NCBI GenBank assembly: GCA_946885915.1
Contig: CAMPHF010000003.1
Span: forward strand, 124,001 to 188,000
From: an uncultured Idiomarina sp.
GTDB taxonomy: Bacteria; Pseudomonadota; Gammaproteobacteria; Enterobacterales; Alteromonadaceae
Direction: 5' to 3'
DNA: 64,000 nt
In this document: in pieces, positions 1-9,671 of the stretch
How the letters are laid out: the number at the start of each line of letters is the position of its first letter
Numbering within the stretch: position 1 is the stretch's first letter
The notes under the pieces: model-generated
What the model was told of the DNA's origin: nothing
Database searches by the model: none
Seen by the model: only the letters and a program-made list of their open reading frames with translations
Program-made: the position numbers and the translations under genes

Positions 1-1548
1 TACCGTGGTTATCGACGGAGTCTTGGCTGGAGTTTGTCACACCCCCGCTGGACCGGCTTCATCGCTTGCCTATTGTTATTTAGCATCGCTATTCCCATAA
101 GTTTGGTAAGCGGCGACAGCGAGCAAGGTGCGTTTAACAATCAGCTTTATATTAATTACAACATGAAGCAACAATACAAACTCAGTGAAGTAGAAGCTGA
201 AGTTGAGCGATTGGAGCAATTTTTATACGCCAACCAAGAGCGCTTTGAGTTTGAGTCCGTGTACAGCTACTACACCCCCGGCTATGCGGTTACCACGGTT
301 ATTTTGAACGATCGGGTGAGTAAGCCACTGGCCGAACTGATGGCCGAAATACGTGCTGAATTTCCGCCGATGCTGCGGAGCGAGCCTGGCTTTGGCTGGT
401 CGCAAAGTGGCGGTGGTGTGCGGGTAACACTGAGCGGGCAATCAACGCAAGTATTAGACCAAATAGCCGGCCAAGTGACAGCCCTGCTGAGCACCATTGA
501 AGGGCTTAGTGATGTTCGGTCGGAGTTACAGGAGGGCCAATCTGAGCTGCAAATTCAGATCAATCGGGAACAAGTTCACCGGCTTGGCATGAGCGTGACC
601 GATGTCGCACAGCAAGTCGCGTTAGCATTACGTGGTGAACGGTTACGCTCCTATCGCGCCGATCCGTCCGGCGAGTTACCGATCCGAGTGCAGTTTGCGG
701 CCGATTATCAATTTTCGTTGGCACAACTGCAGGCGTTGGTGATTACTCCGCCACAGCAAGCGCCAGTGCAGTTAATCTCAGTGGCCACCATTACCACCGT
801 CCCCCAATTAAGTGAGATCCGCCGCACCGATCGACGTACCGCAATAAATATTGGCGCCAACTTAAATGACTTACCGTTAAGCGAAGCGCGCGACAAGATC
901 ACCGAAAAGCTTGCTAACTTGCAATTACCACAAGGCTATCAATGGAGTCTTGATGGCAGCTTTCAACGTCAGCAAGAAGCGGAAAACATCATGCTCACCA
1001 ATATGCTGCTGGCCTTGTGTATGATTTACATCGTGATGGCCGCTCTGTTTGAGAGTTTAGTGCTACCAACGGCTGTGATCATGTCGCTATTACTCTCGAT
1101 TGTCGGAGTATTTTGGGCGTTATTGATAAGTGGCGAATCGATTACCGTGATGGCGATGATTGGTATTCTGATTTTAATGGGGATTGTGGTGAACAATGGT
1201 ATCGTCATGGTAGACCGGATTAATCAGCTTCGACACCAAGGTTTAGAGTTACGCGAGGCGGTAATTGAAGGCTGTATCAGCCGCTTCCGCCCCATCATTA
1301 TGACCGTTGCCACCACTATTTTAGGGCTAGTACCACTAGCTATGGGAAGTACTCAAATTGGTGGTGACGGGCCTGAATACGCGCCAATGGCCATCGCCAT
1401 TATGGGCGGCTTGGCGTTCTCAACCCTGACTAGTTTGTGGCTGGTTCCATTCGCTTATGTGCGGTTGCTGGCCTGGCGCGAACGTCATCGGGAACTGCGT
1501 GCGCGGAGTCGCCAGTGGGTAGATAAGCTCATGAAAAAGCCCGCATAA
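1..1548 (+). CDS. RND efflux transporter permease, C-terminal half (partial at window edge)
   Basis: Inner-membrane permease of the AcrB/MdtB-type RND family, which exports drugs or other toxic solutes using the proton gradient, normally with a periplasmic adaptor and an outer-membrane channel. The frame is open from base 1, so the true start lies outside the window; about 515 of the usual 1,030 residues are present. Visible are the second periplasmic loop (porter and docking regions, roughly bases 100-960) and the last membrane helices from about base 970 on. The helix carrying GIVVNNGIVMVD (near bases 1180-1216) has Asn where AcrB has its proton-relay Lys, as in MdtB/C-like and related subgroups. 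The substrate cannot be told. The stop codon lies inside the loop of a terminator hairpin. Confidence 0.9.
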   Translation, partial: YRGYRRSLGWSLSHPRWTGFIACLLLFSIAIPISLVSGDSEQGAFNNQLYINYNMKQQYKLSEVEAEVERLEQFLYANQERFEFESVYSYYTPGYAVTTVILNDRVSKPLAELMAEIRAEFPPMLRSEPGFGWSQSGGGVRVTLSGQSTQVLDQIAGQVTALLSTIEGLSDVRSELQEGQSELQIQINREQVHRLGMSVTDVAQQVALALRGERLRSYRADPSGELPIRVQFAADYQFSLAQLQALVITPPQQAPVQLISVATITTVPQLSEIRRTDRRTAINIGANLNDLPLSEARDKITEKLANLQLPQGYQWSLDGSFQRQQEAENIMLTNMLLALCMIYIVMAALFESLVLPTAVIMSLLLSIVGVFWALLISGESITVMAMIGILILMGIVVNNGIVMVDRINQLRHQGLELREAVIEGCISRFRPIIMTVATTILGLVPLAMGSTQIGGDGPEYAPMAIAIMGGLAFSTLTSLWLVPFAYVRLLAWRERHRELRARSRQWVDKLMKKPA

Positions 1549-1560
1549 GCGGGCTCTTTT
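1534..1560. terminator. Bidirectional intrinsic terminator between RND gene and kdsB
   Basis: A 7-bp perfect stem (AGCCCGC / GCGGGCT) with a 4-base loop ATAA is preceded by an A-run and followed by a T-run, so it can stop transcription from both sides. The TAA of the RND gene is part of the loop. kdsB ends 25 bases further on, on the other strand. Confidence 0.85.
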
Positions 1561-1584
1561 GCGATAACTTCAACCGTAATGCGC

Positions 1585-2334
1585 CTACTGCCGCGCCCGT
1601 GCTAAATCATCTGGCGTATCAATACCGGCCGGTGGTGCAATAATCGCCTCAGCCACGTGAATACGCTCGCCGTGCCACAATACCCGCAATTGCTCGAGGG
1701 ATTCTAATTGTTCCAATGGACTTGCCGTCCATTCGGCATAGCGATGCACAAATTCCGCCCGATAAGCGTAAATGCCAATGTGCCGCATAAATGGCCCCAC
1801 TAACGGCTGTGCCTCGCTGCTTGCCGCATCGAATACGCCACGCTGATAAGGAATGGGCGCTCGACTAAAGTACAATGCATAACCGTTCGCATCGGCCACA
1901 ACCTTGACCATGTTGGGATTGAACATTTCGGTTACCGAACTAATGGGAACCGCTAAGGTTGCCATCGGTGCTTGGCGCTGACTAGCCAAATTTTCAGCCA
2001 CTTGCAGAATAATTTCCGGCGGAATAAAAGGCTCATCGCCTTGCACATTCACCACCACTTCATTATCGGCGAGGGCTAAATATTCGAGCACTTCAGCCAG
2101 GCGTTCAGTGCCGCTTTGATGATCGGCGCGAGTGAGCATCGCGCGGCCGCCAAACTGTTCAACGACGGCTAAAATGCGCTCGTCGTCGGTAGCAACTATC
2201 ACTTCAGCGGCGCCACTGGCTTGGGCACGCTCGTACACATGCTGAATCATCGGCTTGCCATTAATATCAGCAAGGGGTTTGCCGGGCAAACGTGTCGAGC
2301 CGTAACGGGCTGGGATCACAACCGTGAAACTCAT
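1585..2334 (-). CDS. kdsB: 3-deoxy-manno-octulosonate cytidylyltransferase (CMP-Kdo synthetase)
   Basis: Cytoplasmic enzyme that activates Kdo with CTP to CMP-Kdo, the donor for the inner core of lipopolysaccharide. The 249-residue protein has the usual length. The nucleotide-binding N-terminus [13 protein letters not shown] is at residues 8-20 and the NVQGDEP motif at 96-102, both diagnostic for KdsB. Its ATG overlaps the stop of the small Trm112-like gene by four bases, so translation is probably coupled. It is the last gene of the comEC-msbA-lpxK-ycaR-kdsB run, the order known from E. coli and relatives, and is followed by a strong terminator. Confidence 0.97.
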   Translation of the reverse strand: MSFTVVIPARYGSTRLPGKPLADINGKPMIQHVYERAQASGAAEVIVATDDERILAVVEQFGGRAMLTRADHQSGTERLAEVLEYLALADNEVVVNVQGDEPFIPPEIILQVAENLASQRQAPMATLAVPISSVTEMFNPNMVKVVADANGYALYFSRAPIPYQRGVFDAASSEAQPLVGPFMRHIGIYAYRAEFVHRYAEWTASPLEQLESLEQLRVLWHGERIHVAEAIIAPPAGIDTPDDLARARQ

Positions 2335-2528
2335 TTCGGTATCTGCTCCAAATCAGAGGCGCTCAAGTGGCGAGCTTCATCTTTAATTAACACCGGAATA
2401 TCTGAGCGCACCGGATAGGCGAGCTGATCACCCCGGCATACTAGTTCCTGGGCATCGGCCACCCACACTAGCCGCCCTTTACATAGCGGGCACGCAAGTA
2501 AACCTAGCGTTTTTGGATCCATTGCCAT
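2331..2528 (-). CDS. ycaR: Trm112/YcaR family small zinc-binding protein
   Basis: A 65-residue protein of the YcaR/Trm112-like family. Residues 13-16 (CPLC) and Cys32 look like a small metal-binding site, and the C-terminal '[11 protein letters not shown]' stretch is the family hallmark. The start has a clear GAGG ribosome-binding site eight bases upstream. It sits between lpxK and kdsB, as in many gammaproteobacteria. The biochemical role of the bacterial family is not settled; Trm112 in eukaryotes and archaea is a methyltransferase-activating subunit. Confidence 0.92.
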   Translation of the reverse strand: MAMDPKTLGLLACPLCKGRLVWVADAQELVCRGDQLAYPVRSDIPVLIKDEARHLSASDLEQIPK

Positions 2529-2537
2529 GCTAACTCC

Positions 2538-3590
2538 TCACTCATCAATAGCAGTATTCGCAACTGCAGCACCGGCTGCAGCTGGTGGCGGTAGACGCTT
2601 CGCCAAATACGAAAATAATGCCGCGGGTAACTGCGCTTCTACGGCTAAATAATACCAATGACGCGGCGCAAAGGAGCGACACTTAGCAGCATCTTTTTCT
2701 GTCATCACGACCGGCCGCTGCCGATCAAAGTCGGCAAAATCAGCCGCGCTAAACGCGTGATGATCGGGAAAGCTGCACGTTTGTGCTAATTCAAACCCTT
2801 GCACCCGCAAACTATCAAAAAATCGCTGTGGGTGACCAATCCCAGCAATCGCGATAACCGCCTCACCATCGGGCGTCTCAATGGCTTTTTTATCGGCGAC
2901 CCGGAACCAGCCTGCTGGTTGCAGCGTCATCACCATCGGCTCGCAGCCATCATGCTCAAGTTGCGCTTGCAAGCGTGGTTGCGGTTCTCCGTTTACTACC
3001 ACTAGCGCTTGTTTGGCTAGTGCCCGCAATGACTGCCGCAACGGTCCGATGGGTAATTGCCAGCCATTACCGAAGCCACGCTCACCATCTACCACAACTA
3101 AGGCTAAGCTGCGCCCCAGCGCAGTATGCTGCAAGCCATCATCACTCACCAGTACATCGCACTGCGGATGGGCTGCTAATAACGCTCGAGCCGCGGCTGG
3201 GCGATCCGGTGCAACCACAACTGGAACCCCACTGCGAAATGCCAACAATAGCGGTTCATCGCCCACGGCCGCCGCTGCACTAGCGGTGGTCACCAATTGC
3301 GGGAAAGGCCCCTGCCCGCCATAACCGCGAGAAATAATACCCGGCTGATAACCAGCGGCTTGCAGCCAACGTACCACCGCTAAAACTACTGGCGTTTTAC
3401 CCGTACCACCAACACTCAAGTTACCAACCACAATAGTTGGAACCGGTGCCTGCCACACTTTTTTCAGGCCTAACCAAAAGCCTAATTTATGTAGTCCACG
3501 GGCTACTTGATATAACAGCCACAAGGGCAGGAGCAGGTAACTCCACCACTCTGGACGCCGCGCATACCAGTTTTTTTCTAACCGCCGCAT
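2538..3590 (-). CDS. lpxK: Tetraacyldisaccharide 4'-kinase
   Basis: Membrane-associated kinase that phosphorylates the 4' position of the lipid A disaccharide, the sixth step of the Raetz pathway. The protein has an N-terminal membrane-binding helix (about residues 15-32) and a P-loop GGTGKTP at 61-67. I place the start at the ATG at 3588-3590, because MRRLEKNWYARRP lines up with the usual LpxK N-terminus; an upstream GTG at 3618-3620 would add ten residues but has no visible ribosome-binding site. It lies 33 bases after msbA (or 3 bases if the GTG is used) and just before ycaR, so flippase, kinase and Kdo activation are made from one transcript. Confidence 0.95.
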   Translation of the reverse strand: MRRLEKNWYARRPEWWSYLLLPLWLLYQVARGLHKLGFWLGLKKVWQAPVPTIVVGNLSVGGTGKTPVVLAVVRWLQAAGYQPGIISRGYGGQGPFPQLVTTASAAAAVGDEPLLLAFRSGVPVVVAPDRPAAARALLAAHPQCDVLVSDDGLQHTALGRSLALVVVDGERGFGNGWQLPIGPLRQSLRALAKQALVVVNGEPQPRLQAQLEHDGCEPMVMTLQPAGWFRVADKKAIETPDGEAVIAIAGIGHPQRFFDSLRVQGFELAQTCSFPDHHAFSAADFADFDRQRPVVMTEKDAAKCRSFAPRHWYYLAVEAQLPAALFSYLAKRLPPPAAAGAAVANTAIDE

Positions 3591-3623
3591 ATTATCTCGA
3601 ACGCCCGCTGCGCCGTGCACAGA

Positions 3624-5375
3624 TCATGACGGCTGACCGCCAAACTGTAAATTGTATAGCGATGCATAAGCACCTTGCTGCTCGAGCAGCGCTTCATGGG
3701 TGCCACGCTCCACCACTTCACCATCTTCCATCACCAAAATCTCGTCGGCATTTTCAATGGTTGATAACCGGTGCGCAATCACGATTGAAGTTCGGTTTTG
3801 CCGTAAGCGGCTGAGCGCATTTTGAATATGACGTTCTGATTCGGTATCTAGCGCCGAAGTCGCCTCATCAAGAATAAGAATCGGGGCGTCCCGCAACAAT
3901 GCGCGCGCAATGGCAATCCGTTGTCGCTGTCCACCTGAGAGCAATACCCCGTTTTCGCCAACCATAGTATCAAGCCCTAATGGCAGGTCGTCGGTAAATT
4001 GAGTGACATATGCCAACTCCGCTGCCCGCTCAATATCAGTGCGGGTCATGGTTTCTTTGGCGCCGTACGCGATGTTGTTAGCAATGGTATCGTTAAACAA
4101 GGTCACATGTTGCGACACCACGGCAAACTGGCGCCGTAAACAACGTAACTGATAGTCACGAATATCCACGTCGTCTAGTAAAATTCGCCCTTCTTGAATG
4201 TCATAAAAACGTGTGAGCAAGTTGGATATAGTTGATTTACCACTTCCCGACCGCCCAACTAAAGCTAAGGTTCGGCCCGGCTGCAACTCAAAGTTGACTC
4301 CAGCTAAAGCCGGTGCACTGGCTTCGTCATAACTGAAACTTACATGGTCAAAGACAATTTTACCCTGAGCGCGATCTATACATTGCTGACCATCATCGAG
4401 TTCTGGACGTTCATCCAACACTTCAAAAACACTGATTGCCGCAGCAATACCACGCTGAAAATCACTATTAACATTGGTCAACTGCTTTAATGGCCGCAAC
4501 AGCATCATCATCGCCGTCATCATGGCAGCAAAAGCGCCGCCGGAGAGTTCCTGCAACATTTCAGGAAAACTCATAATAAACAACACCATCGATAGACTTA
4601 GTGACGCAATAAACTGAATCACGGAGGTACTCACCGAGGTCGCAATAATCATTTTCATGTTTTGCTGACGAGTATTATTGTTCACTTTGTTGAAGGCCGC
4701 TGATTCGCGCTCCTGACCTTCATACATGACCACAACTTTATGCCCATTCAGCATTTGTTCAGCCGTTGTGGTGACATTACCCATTGAGCGTTGCATATCG
4801 CTCGAAACGCGACGAAACCGGCGTGAAACCACCGCAACCACCTTCGCGATGAGCGGCCCTACCACTAAAAACGTGAGCGACAATTGCCAGCTGTGATAAA
4901 ACATGATGCCCAACAAGCCAATCACAAACGCGCCCTCGCGCACCAAAATTAAGACTGCACGGCTGCTGGCTTCGGCAATTTGCTGAGTGGTGTAGGTAAT
5001 TTTAGATATCAGGTCGCCGGTGGAGTGTTGATCATGGAATGACACCGGTAGGGTCATCATATGTTCGAATAGTTCTTGGCGCAGTTTAGTGACGACTTTA
5101 AAGCCGACATAATTTAGAAAGTAACTAGAAATAAAGTTAAAAAGACCACGCAAAATGAAAATAACCGGCACAAATAGTGCCCCGTAGATCAACACGGTGG
5201 GGTTTTGCTTCGTCAATCCTTCATCAATGAGCGTTTCAATTTGCGAGAGAAAAAAACTATCGACCGCGGCATAACCTATCATCCCAAATATGGCGAATGC
5301 AAAGGCCGCGCGGTATGGTTTAACGTAGCTAAATAAACGCCGTAAGGTCTGCTTTTTTTCTAGTTGAGAATCCAT
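3624..5375 (-). CDS. msbA: Lipid A flippase, ABC transporter with fused membrane and ATPase domains
   Basis: Homodimeric inner-membrane ABC exporter that flips lipid A-core from the inner to the outer leaflet. Its 583 residues match the family (582 in E. coli). Six membrane helices fill roughly residues 20-310; the nucleotide-binding domain follows, with Walker A GRSGSGKST near 376-384, signature LSGGQRQR near 481-488 and Walker B LILDEATSALD just after. It stands in the conserved order comEC-msbA-lpxK, 58 bases after comEC. The Shine-Dalgarno sequence is weak, but the start agrees with the family. Confidence 0.97.
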   Translation of the reverse strand: MDSQLEKKQTLRRLFSYVKPYRAAFAFAIFGMIGYAAVDSFFLSQIETLIDEGLTKQNPTVLIYGALFVPVIFILRGLFNFISSYFLNYVGFKVVTKLRQELFEHMMTLPVSFHDQHSTGDLISKITYTTQQIAEASSRAVLILVREGAFVIGLLGIMFYHSWQLSLTFLVVGPLIAKVVAVVSRRFRRVSSDMQRSMGNVTTTAEQMLNGHKVVVMYEGQERESAAFNKVNNNTRQQNMKMIIATSVSTSVIQFIASLSLSMVLFIMSFPEMLQELSGGAFAAMMTAMMMLLRPLKQLTNVNSDFQRGIAAAISVFEVLDERPELDDGQQCIDRAQGKIVFDHVSFSYDEASAPALAGVNFELQPGRTLALVGRSGSGKSTISNLLTRFYDIQEGRILLDDVDIRDYQLRCLRRQFAVVSQHVTLFNDTIANNIAYGAKETMTRTDIERAAELAYVTQFTDDLPLGLDTMVGENGVLLSGGQRQRIAIARALLRDAPILILDEATSALDTESERHIQNALSRLRQNRTSIVIAHRLSTIENADEILVMEDGEVVERGTHEALLEQQGAYASLYNLQFGGQPS

Positions 5376-5433
5376 GCAATCTGCTTTTATCTACGGACAG
5401 GCCGTTATTCTAACCGTTTTCCGACTTCGGTTA

Positions 5434-7866
5434 CTAGTCGTCTCCCATGAAGGGGTCGGTATCTATCCAGCCATGTAGTTCCTCAGCAAGCGGTTGCACC
5501 AACTGCCATTGGCGGCCATCGGTACGAATGGTAATTTGCCCACCCTGCGCGGTATCGCGGGTGACAATGCCGAGCGCAAAGTAGCGCGCGAGCACCTCGG
5601 TGGCAGGCAGTTCCCAGCGGCCTAATCGAGCTCGACTAAAGATCGCAACCGCGGGTTGCACATGGCGCAGCAGCACCGCAGAACTGGAACTCAAGCTACC
5701 ATGATGTGGTACCAATAAAATGTCGGCGCGTAACTGCGCTTGCTGACGGCCTAATACAGTTGCTTCGCCTAGGCCTTCAATGTCGCCTGGCAATAACAAG
5801 CTAAAGTCGCCATATTGAAGCCGTACAACGCATGAATCATTGTTGTGCTGATGTGAACTTGAGCGCTGCGGGTGCAGCACTTGCCAGCGCACATCTCGCC
5901 ATTCCCCACGTTGCCCGCTCACACATGGCCAGCCCCCTGCACCACGCCATAATAGTGAGGGGAAGTCGCGCAGCGCAGCAGCGGCACCACTAGCATGGTC
6001 AGCATCTGCATGACTGATAAATAACTGTTCAAGCTGTAACTGATGGGTTCTTAAAAAGGGCCTAACGATGCGTTGGTAGGCAGTATCGCGCCCATAACCC
6101 GGTCCAGTATCGATTAGCATGGCGTGGCGCCCACGGGCGACCACAGTGGCATTACCATGGCCAACATCTAATACATACACGGTTAAAGCGTCGGCGCGCG
6201 TGGCCTCCCGTTGTTCATGAAAGGTCATCCCCAGCCCTAGCAGTAGACTAAGGATAAGTTTGGTCCGCCTAACCAGCGGAAGCCTGGCAATCACCCAAAC
6301 CCCAAACGCCACCCAAATAAGACCAAGGAAACCGGCGTCTAACCACGGCTGAACCTGCGCTAACAAGGCCTCTAACTTAGGTAGCAACCAGGCCACCGGG
6401 TATCCCGCTAAAGACCAACTGACTTGGCTGAGCGCGGGCCAAGGTAACCACAGCGCGAGCATGCCAACCAAAGCCAATGGCAGTACCCATAAGGTAATAA
6501 CGGGCACCAATACTAAGTTAGTGAACGGCGCCACCCAGCTCACCCCGCCAAACACCAGCAACATGAGCGGAATTAATGCCAAGGTTAATAACCACTCTAA
6601 CCGCCACAACATCACTAACTGCCGCCACCACCGTTGCCAGTAGCGCTCCTCCTCGTTTATGTTAGCGGCTGCTGGCTGCAAGGTAATTAATACCGCAACC
6701 GCCAGTACTGATAACCAAAACCCAGCCGCTAACAATGCCAGCGGATCAAATATCACCACTACCGCCGCTGCTCGCAGCAAAATACTAAAAGCCGGGGTCG
6801 CGGCAGCGAATTGCTTCAAAATCAAGGCGACGGCGAGCATCAACAGCGCACGTTCGGTGGCGACCGCGAAGCCCGTCACCCACGCATAGCTGAAAGCAAT
6901 GCACCAACCCAACCAAGCACAACAAAAGTAACCTTGGCCGCACTCGCGTTGGCGGCCGTGGCGTAGCATGATCGAACTGCCATATAGCCGCTTATAAAGC
7001 CACCAAAATAACCAAGCCACAGTGACCGCTACTAAACTTAAATGTAGGCCAGAGATAGCAATAAGATGGGCTACTCCAGCCTGTTTGAAGAGTTCATAAT
7101 CCTCCGGCGCAAGCCATTGGCGCTCACCAAAACTAAGTGCTAATAACACCCCCGCCGCAGGGCTAGCTTGCAATGCTTGCAAGCGCTGCCACCACACTTG
7201 CCGCCATTTTGCAGGGCCCGTTGCGGCAACTAACCGTCGTCCCACCGCAATGGTACCAAGCGCATCAATACCATCTCGAACCCACAATCTATGCCAGCTG
7301 GGCGAGCCCTCGTTGCGGGTGCTTTGCGGTGGTTTTAAGCGCACGTTAAAGCGCCATACTTCACCGAGTTTAGGGTGTTGCCGAGGGGATGGCTGATACC
7401 ATTGCAGCGCGACTTGCTGCACCGCAAGCTCGACCGGCGCACCCTCGATAGTCGCAGCAGCTAATACGGTGCCTCGTAATTGCCAACGGCTCAGACTGTG
7501 AGCCGCTGTGGCGTCAGCGCGAAACACCGGGATATCATCAATGCGTAATCTAACTGTCAGCTTCTGCTGCCAAAATTCAGGGCTTAACGATTGCTGCTGA
7601 TGCACAAAAGCATTGCCACCACCCCATAGGATGCCGCACAATACCGCCGCCAAGTATGCAGGGTGTAACATGCTAGCAAGCGCTTGCCGATCACCCTCAA
7701 ATTGGTGCCTAGAGCGCCTTACTATCGCTGCTACGAGCCAGCAACATGCGACTAAGGTCGCAACCAGCAATGATTGCCTCGTGAATATTTGGCTGTTTAA
7801 ATAAAAGCTCGCGCCAAGGCCGACCAAAACGGCGATGAGTATCCGGTCGGTCGTCACCAGCTGCAC
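5434..7866 (-). CDS. comEC: ComEC/Rec2 DNA-uptake channel with metallo-beta-lactamase-like domain
   Basis: Polytopic inner-membrane protein thought to pass single-stranded DNA into the cytoplasm in natural transformation. An N-terminal helix pair and an OB-like periplasmic region (DUF4131) are followed by the multi-helix competence core, which includes 'VAHLIAISGLHLSL', and by a C-terminal metallo-beta-lactamase domain with SHADADH, PGD and PHHGS metal motifs. I choose the GTG at 7864-7866 because GAGGAG lies six bases before it; the longest open frame would begin 31 codons earlier at an ATG inside the neighbouring divergent gene and lacks such a site. The protein is then 810 residues. The metal ligands look intact. 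Confidence 0.9.
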   Translation of the reverse strand: MQLVTTDRILIAVLVGLGASFYLNSQIFTRQSLLVATLVACCWLVAAIVRRSRHQFEGDRQALASMLHPAYLAAVLCGILWGGGNAFVHQQQSLSPEFWQQKLTVRLRIDDIPVFRADATAAHSLSRWQLRGTVLAAATIEGAPVELAVQQVALQWYQPSPRQHPKLGEVWRFNVRLKPPQSTRNEGSPSWHRLWVRDGIDALGTIAVGRRLVAATGPAKWRQVWWQRLQALQASPAAGVLLALSFGERQWLAPEDYELFKQAGVAHLIAISGLHLSLVAVTVAWLFWWLYKRLYGSSIMLRHGRQRECGQGYFCCAWLGWCIAFSYAWVTGFAVATERALLMLAVALILKQFAAATPAFSILLRAAAVVVIFDPLALLAAGFWLSVLAVAVLITLQPAAANINEEERYWQRWWRQLVMLWRLEWLLTLALIPLMLLVFGGVSWVAPFTNLVLVPVITLWVLPLALVGMLALWLPWPALSQVSWSLAGYPVAWLLPKLEALLAQVQPWLDAGFLGLIWVAFGVWVIARLPLVRRTKLILSLLLGLGMTFHEQREATRADALTVYVLDVGHGNATVVARGRHAMLIDTGPGYGRDTAYQRIVRPFLRTHQLQLEQLFISHADADHASGAAAALRDFPSLLWRGAGGWPCVSGQRGEWRDVRWQVLHPQRSSSHQHNNDSCVVRLQYGDFSLLLPGDIEGLGEATVLGRQQAQLRADILLVPHHGSLSSSSAVLLRHVQPAVAIFSRARLGRWELPATEVLARYFALGIVTRDTAQGGQITIRTDGRQWQLVQPLAEELHGWIDTDPFMGDD

Positions 7867-7920
7867 GGGGAGCTCCTCGCTGAAGCTTTTACCAAAGCGT
7901 TTGAAGGGATAGTTGTCAAC

Positions 7921-8451
7921 ATGCCACGTAAGTTTATCCGCCGCATGATGCCGAACCACGAAGCCATTCGTTCAAGTAAAAGCTTGAAGATATTCGGCCG
8001 ACTGTTGCATGACGGAAACTTGTGGCACTTGAATCGTCGATCCGCATCTGGCGCGTTTGCAGTAGGCTTATTCTTCGCCTTTGTGCCGGTTCCTTTTCAA
8101 ATGGTATTGGCGGCCGCAGTCGCGATCATCGTGCGCGTCAACTTACCGTTATCTGTCGGCCTAGTTTGGGTTTCTAATCCCATCACCATGCCGCCGCTGT
8201 TCTACCTTTGTTACCTAGTTGGCGCTTGGCTTATCAACGAGCCACCGCAACCCTTCGCGTTTGAGCTAAGCTGGGAATGGTTGATGCACAGTATCGGCAC
8301 CATAGGCCCAGCATTTTTACTTGGCTGTGCGGTATTTGCTGTATTAGCGAGCGGGCTTGGGTATGTCGTTATCCGCTTGTTATGGCGCCAGTCAGTGGTG
8401 CGCGAATGGCGCCAACGCAACAGCCGTCAACAGCCGCGCTCACCTCAGTGA
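7921..8451 (+). CDS. DUF2062 membrane protein
   Basis: A 176-residue protein of the DUF2062 family. After a basic N-terminus that reads like other members (MPRKFIRRMMP, then 'NLWHLNRRSASGAFAVG'), two or three membrane segments follow at about 45-70, 78-102 and 125-150. Some relatives are fused to glycosyltransferase domains, but no function is proven for this short type. It is the only plus-strand gene in a 10-kb minus-strand envelope block; its start is 54 bases from that of comEC and its end overlaps lolE by seven bases, tail to tail. Confidence 0.85.
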   Translation: MPRKFIRRMMPNHEAIRSSKSLKIFGRLLHDGNLWHLNRRSASGAFAVGLFFAFVPVPFQMVLAAAVAIIVRVNLPLSVGLVWVSNPITMPPLFYLCYLVGAWLINEPPQPFAFELSWEWLMHSIGTIGPAFLLGCAVFAVLASGLGYVVIRLLWRQSVVREWRQRNSRQQPRSPQ

Positions 8452-9671
8452 TGATGTAATCCTTGAACCGGATCTAAACGTGCCGCTCGCCACGCCGGAT
8501 ATAAAGTTGCTACCATGCTCATCAATAACGCGACGACTATGACTACCGCAACATCACTCCACGCCAACACACTGGGCACAAAATTAATAAAATAAACATC
8601 ACCGTCTAACAAGGTTTGGCCGCGCAATTGTTCAATCCATCCCAACAGCTGCGGTAAGCCAAGCGCCAACGCACAACCGACCATAGCGCCGCTAACCGTG
8701 CCTATCAGCCCACTTTGTAAGCCTTGCCACACAAACACCCGAATAATGAGACTGGCGCGCATGCCCATAGTTTTCAAAATAGCGATTTGTGCTTGTTTGT
8801 CCTGTACGGTCATGACGAGGGTCGAAACGATATTAAAACAGGCAACCGCCAAGACAATAATCAACACCAAATACATCACCACTCTCACTAACTGAATATC
8901 GCGATATAAGTGCCCTTGCGCATTCATCCAGTGGTCTATGTAAACGTATGAAAGCACCTGATTAGCTAAATCCATCGCTAACCGTGGCGCTTGGTAAACG
9001 TCGTCAATATATATATGTAAGCGCTGCACACCATCCGCAAGCCCGGTCAGCTGCTGTGCCGTGGCAAGTGATACATAAGCTTGCTGATGGTCAATTTCGC
9101 CACCAAAGTTAAACTGCCCAACCACGTTTAAGGTCTGGCGTTGCGGTTGCCGAAAGTCATTATCACGGCTGAGCAACAAGGTGAGTTGATCCCCGCTGCC
9201 AAGCTCTAATTGCTCAGCTAAGCCGGCGCCTAACACTATAGTTCCGGGTTGTTGCAACGCTTGCCAAGTCGCGCTCGGCATAAAATCTGCAATTGGATGT
9301 TCAGCAGTAACATCCACACCGAATAACTGCATCCCGGTAAACTGCGTGCCTTGTTGCACCATCGCCTGAGTTTGAATTACCGCGTGCGCGGAACGAACTT
9401 CCGGCTGTGCTTGGAGCCGCGCTAAATTTTCCTGCCAAGCTGAAATCTGGCCATCAACGGCGACTAACTCAATGTGTGGCGTCACCTTTAAAAAACGAGT
9501 TTCTAACACCGTTTGAAACCCATTCATCACACTTAAACCGGCAATAAGTGCGGCGCAACCCAAGCCAATGCCGATGGTTGATGATGCGGAAATGAAAGAT
9601 AAAAACCCCGCCCCAGTGCGCGCCCGCCGAAACCGTTGCGCTAACAGCCAAGCTAATTGCCAACTACGCAT
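8445..9671 (-). CDS. lolE: Lipoprotein-releasing ABC transporter permease LolE
   Basis: Inner-membrane subunit of LolCDE, which extracts outer-membrane lipoproteins and hands them to LolA. Its 408 residues show the MacB/LolC-type layout: a first helix near residues 20-45, a large periplasmic domain, and three C-terminal helices from about 265 on. It follows lolD with an 8-base overlap. I assign LolE and not LolC from the gene order lolC-lolD-lolE; the two paralogues are alike and only a tree would settle it. Confidence 0.93.
   Translation of the reverse strand: MRSWQLAWLLAQRFRRARTGAGFLSFISASSTIGIGLGCAALIAGLSVMNGFQTVLETRFLKVTPHIELVAVDGQISAWQENLARLQAQPEVRSAHAVIQTQAMVQQGTQFTGMQLFGVDVTAEHPIADFMPSATWQALQQPGTIVLGAGLAEQLELGSGDQLTLLLSRDNDFRQPQRQTLNVVGQFNFGGEIDHQQAYVSLATAQQLTGLADGVQRLHIYIDDVYQAPRLAMDLANQVLSYVYIDHWMNAQGHLYRDIQLVRVVMYLVLIIVLAVACFNIVSTLVMTVQDKQAQIAILKTMGMRASLIIRVFVWQGLQSGLIGTVSGAMVGCALALGLPQLLGWIEQLRGQTLLDGDVYFINFVPSVLAWSDVAVVIVVALLMSMVATLYPAWRAARLDPVQGLHHH

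Noticed and set aside
2799..3324. Three overlapping plus-strand frames inside lpxK
   Set aside because: They are antisense shadows of a clearly conserved gene and have low-complexity, Ala/Thr/Arg-rich products without ribosome-binding sites.
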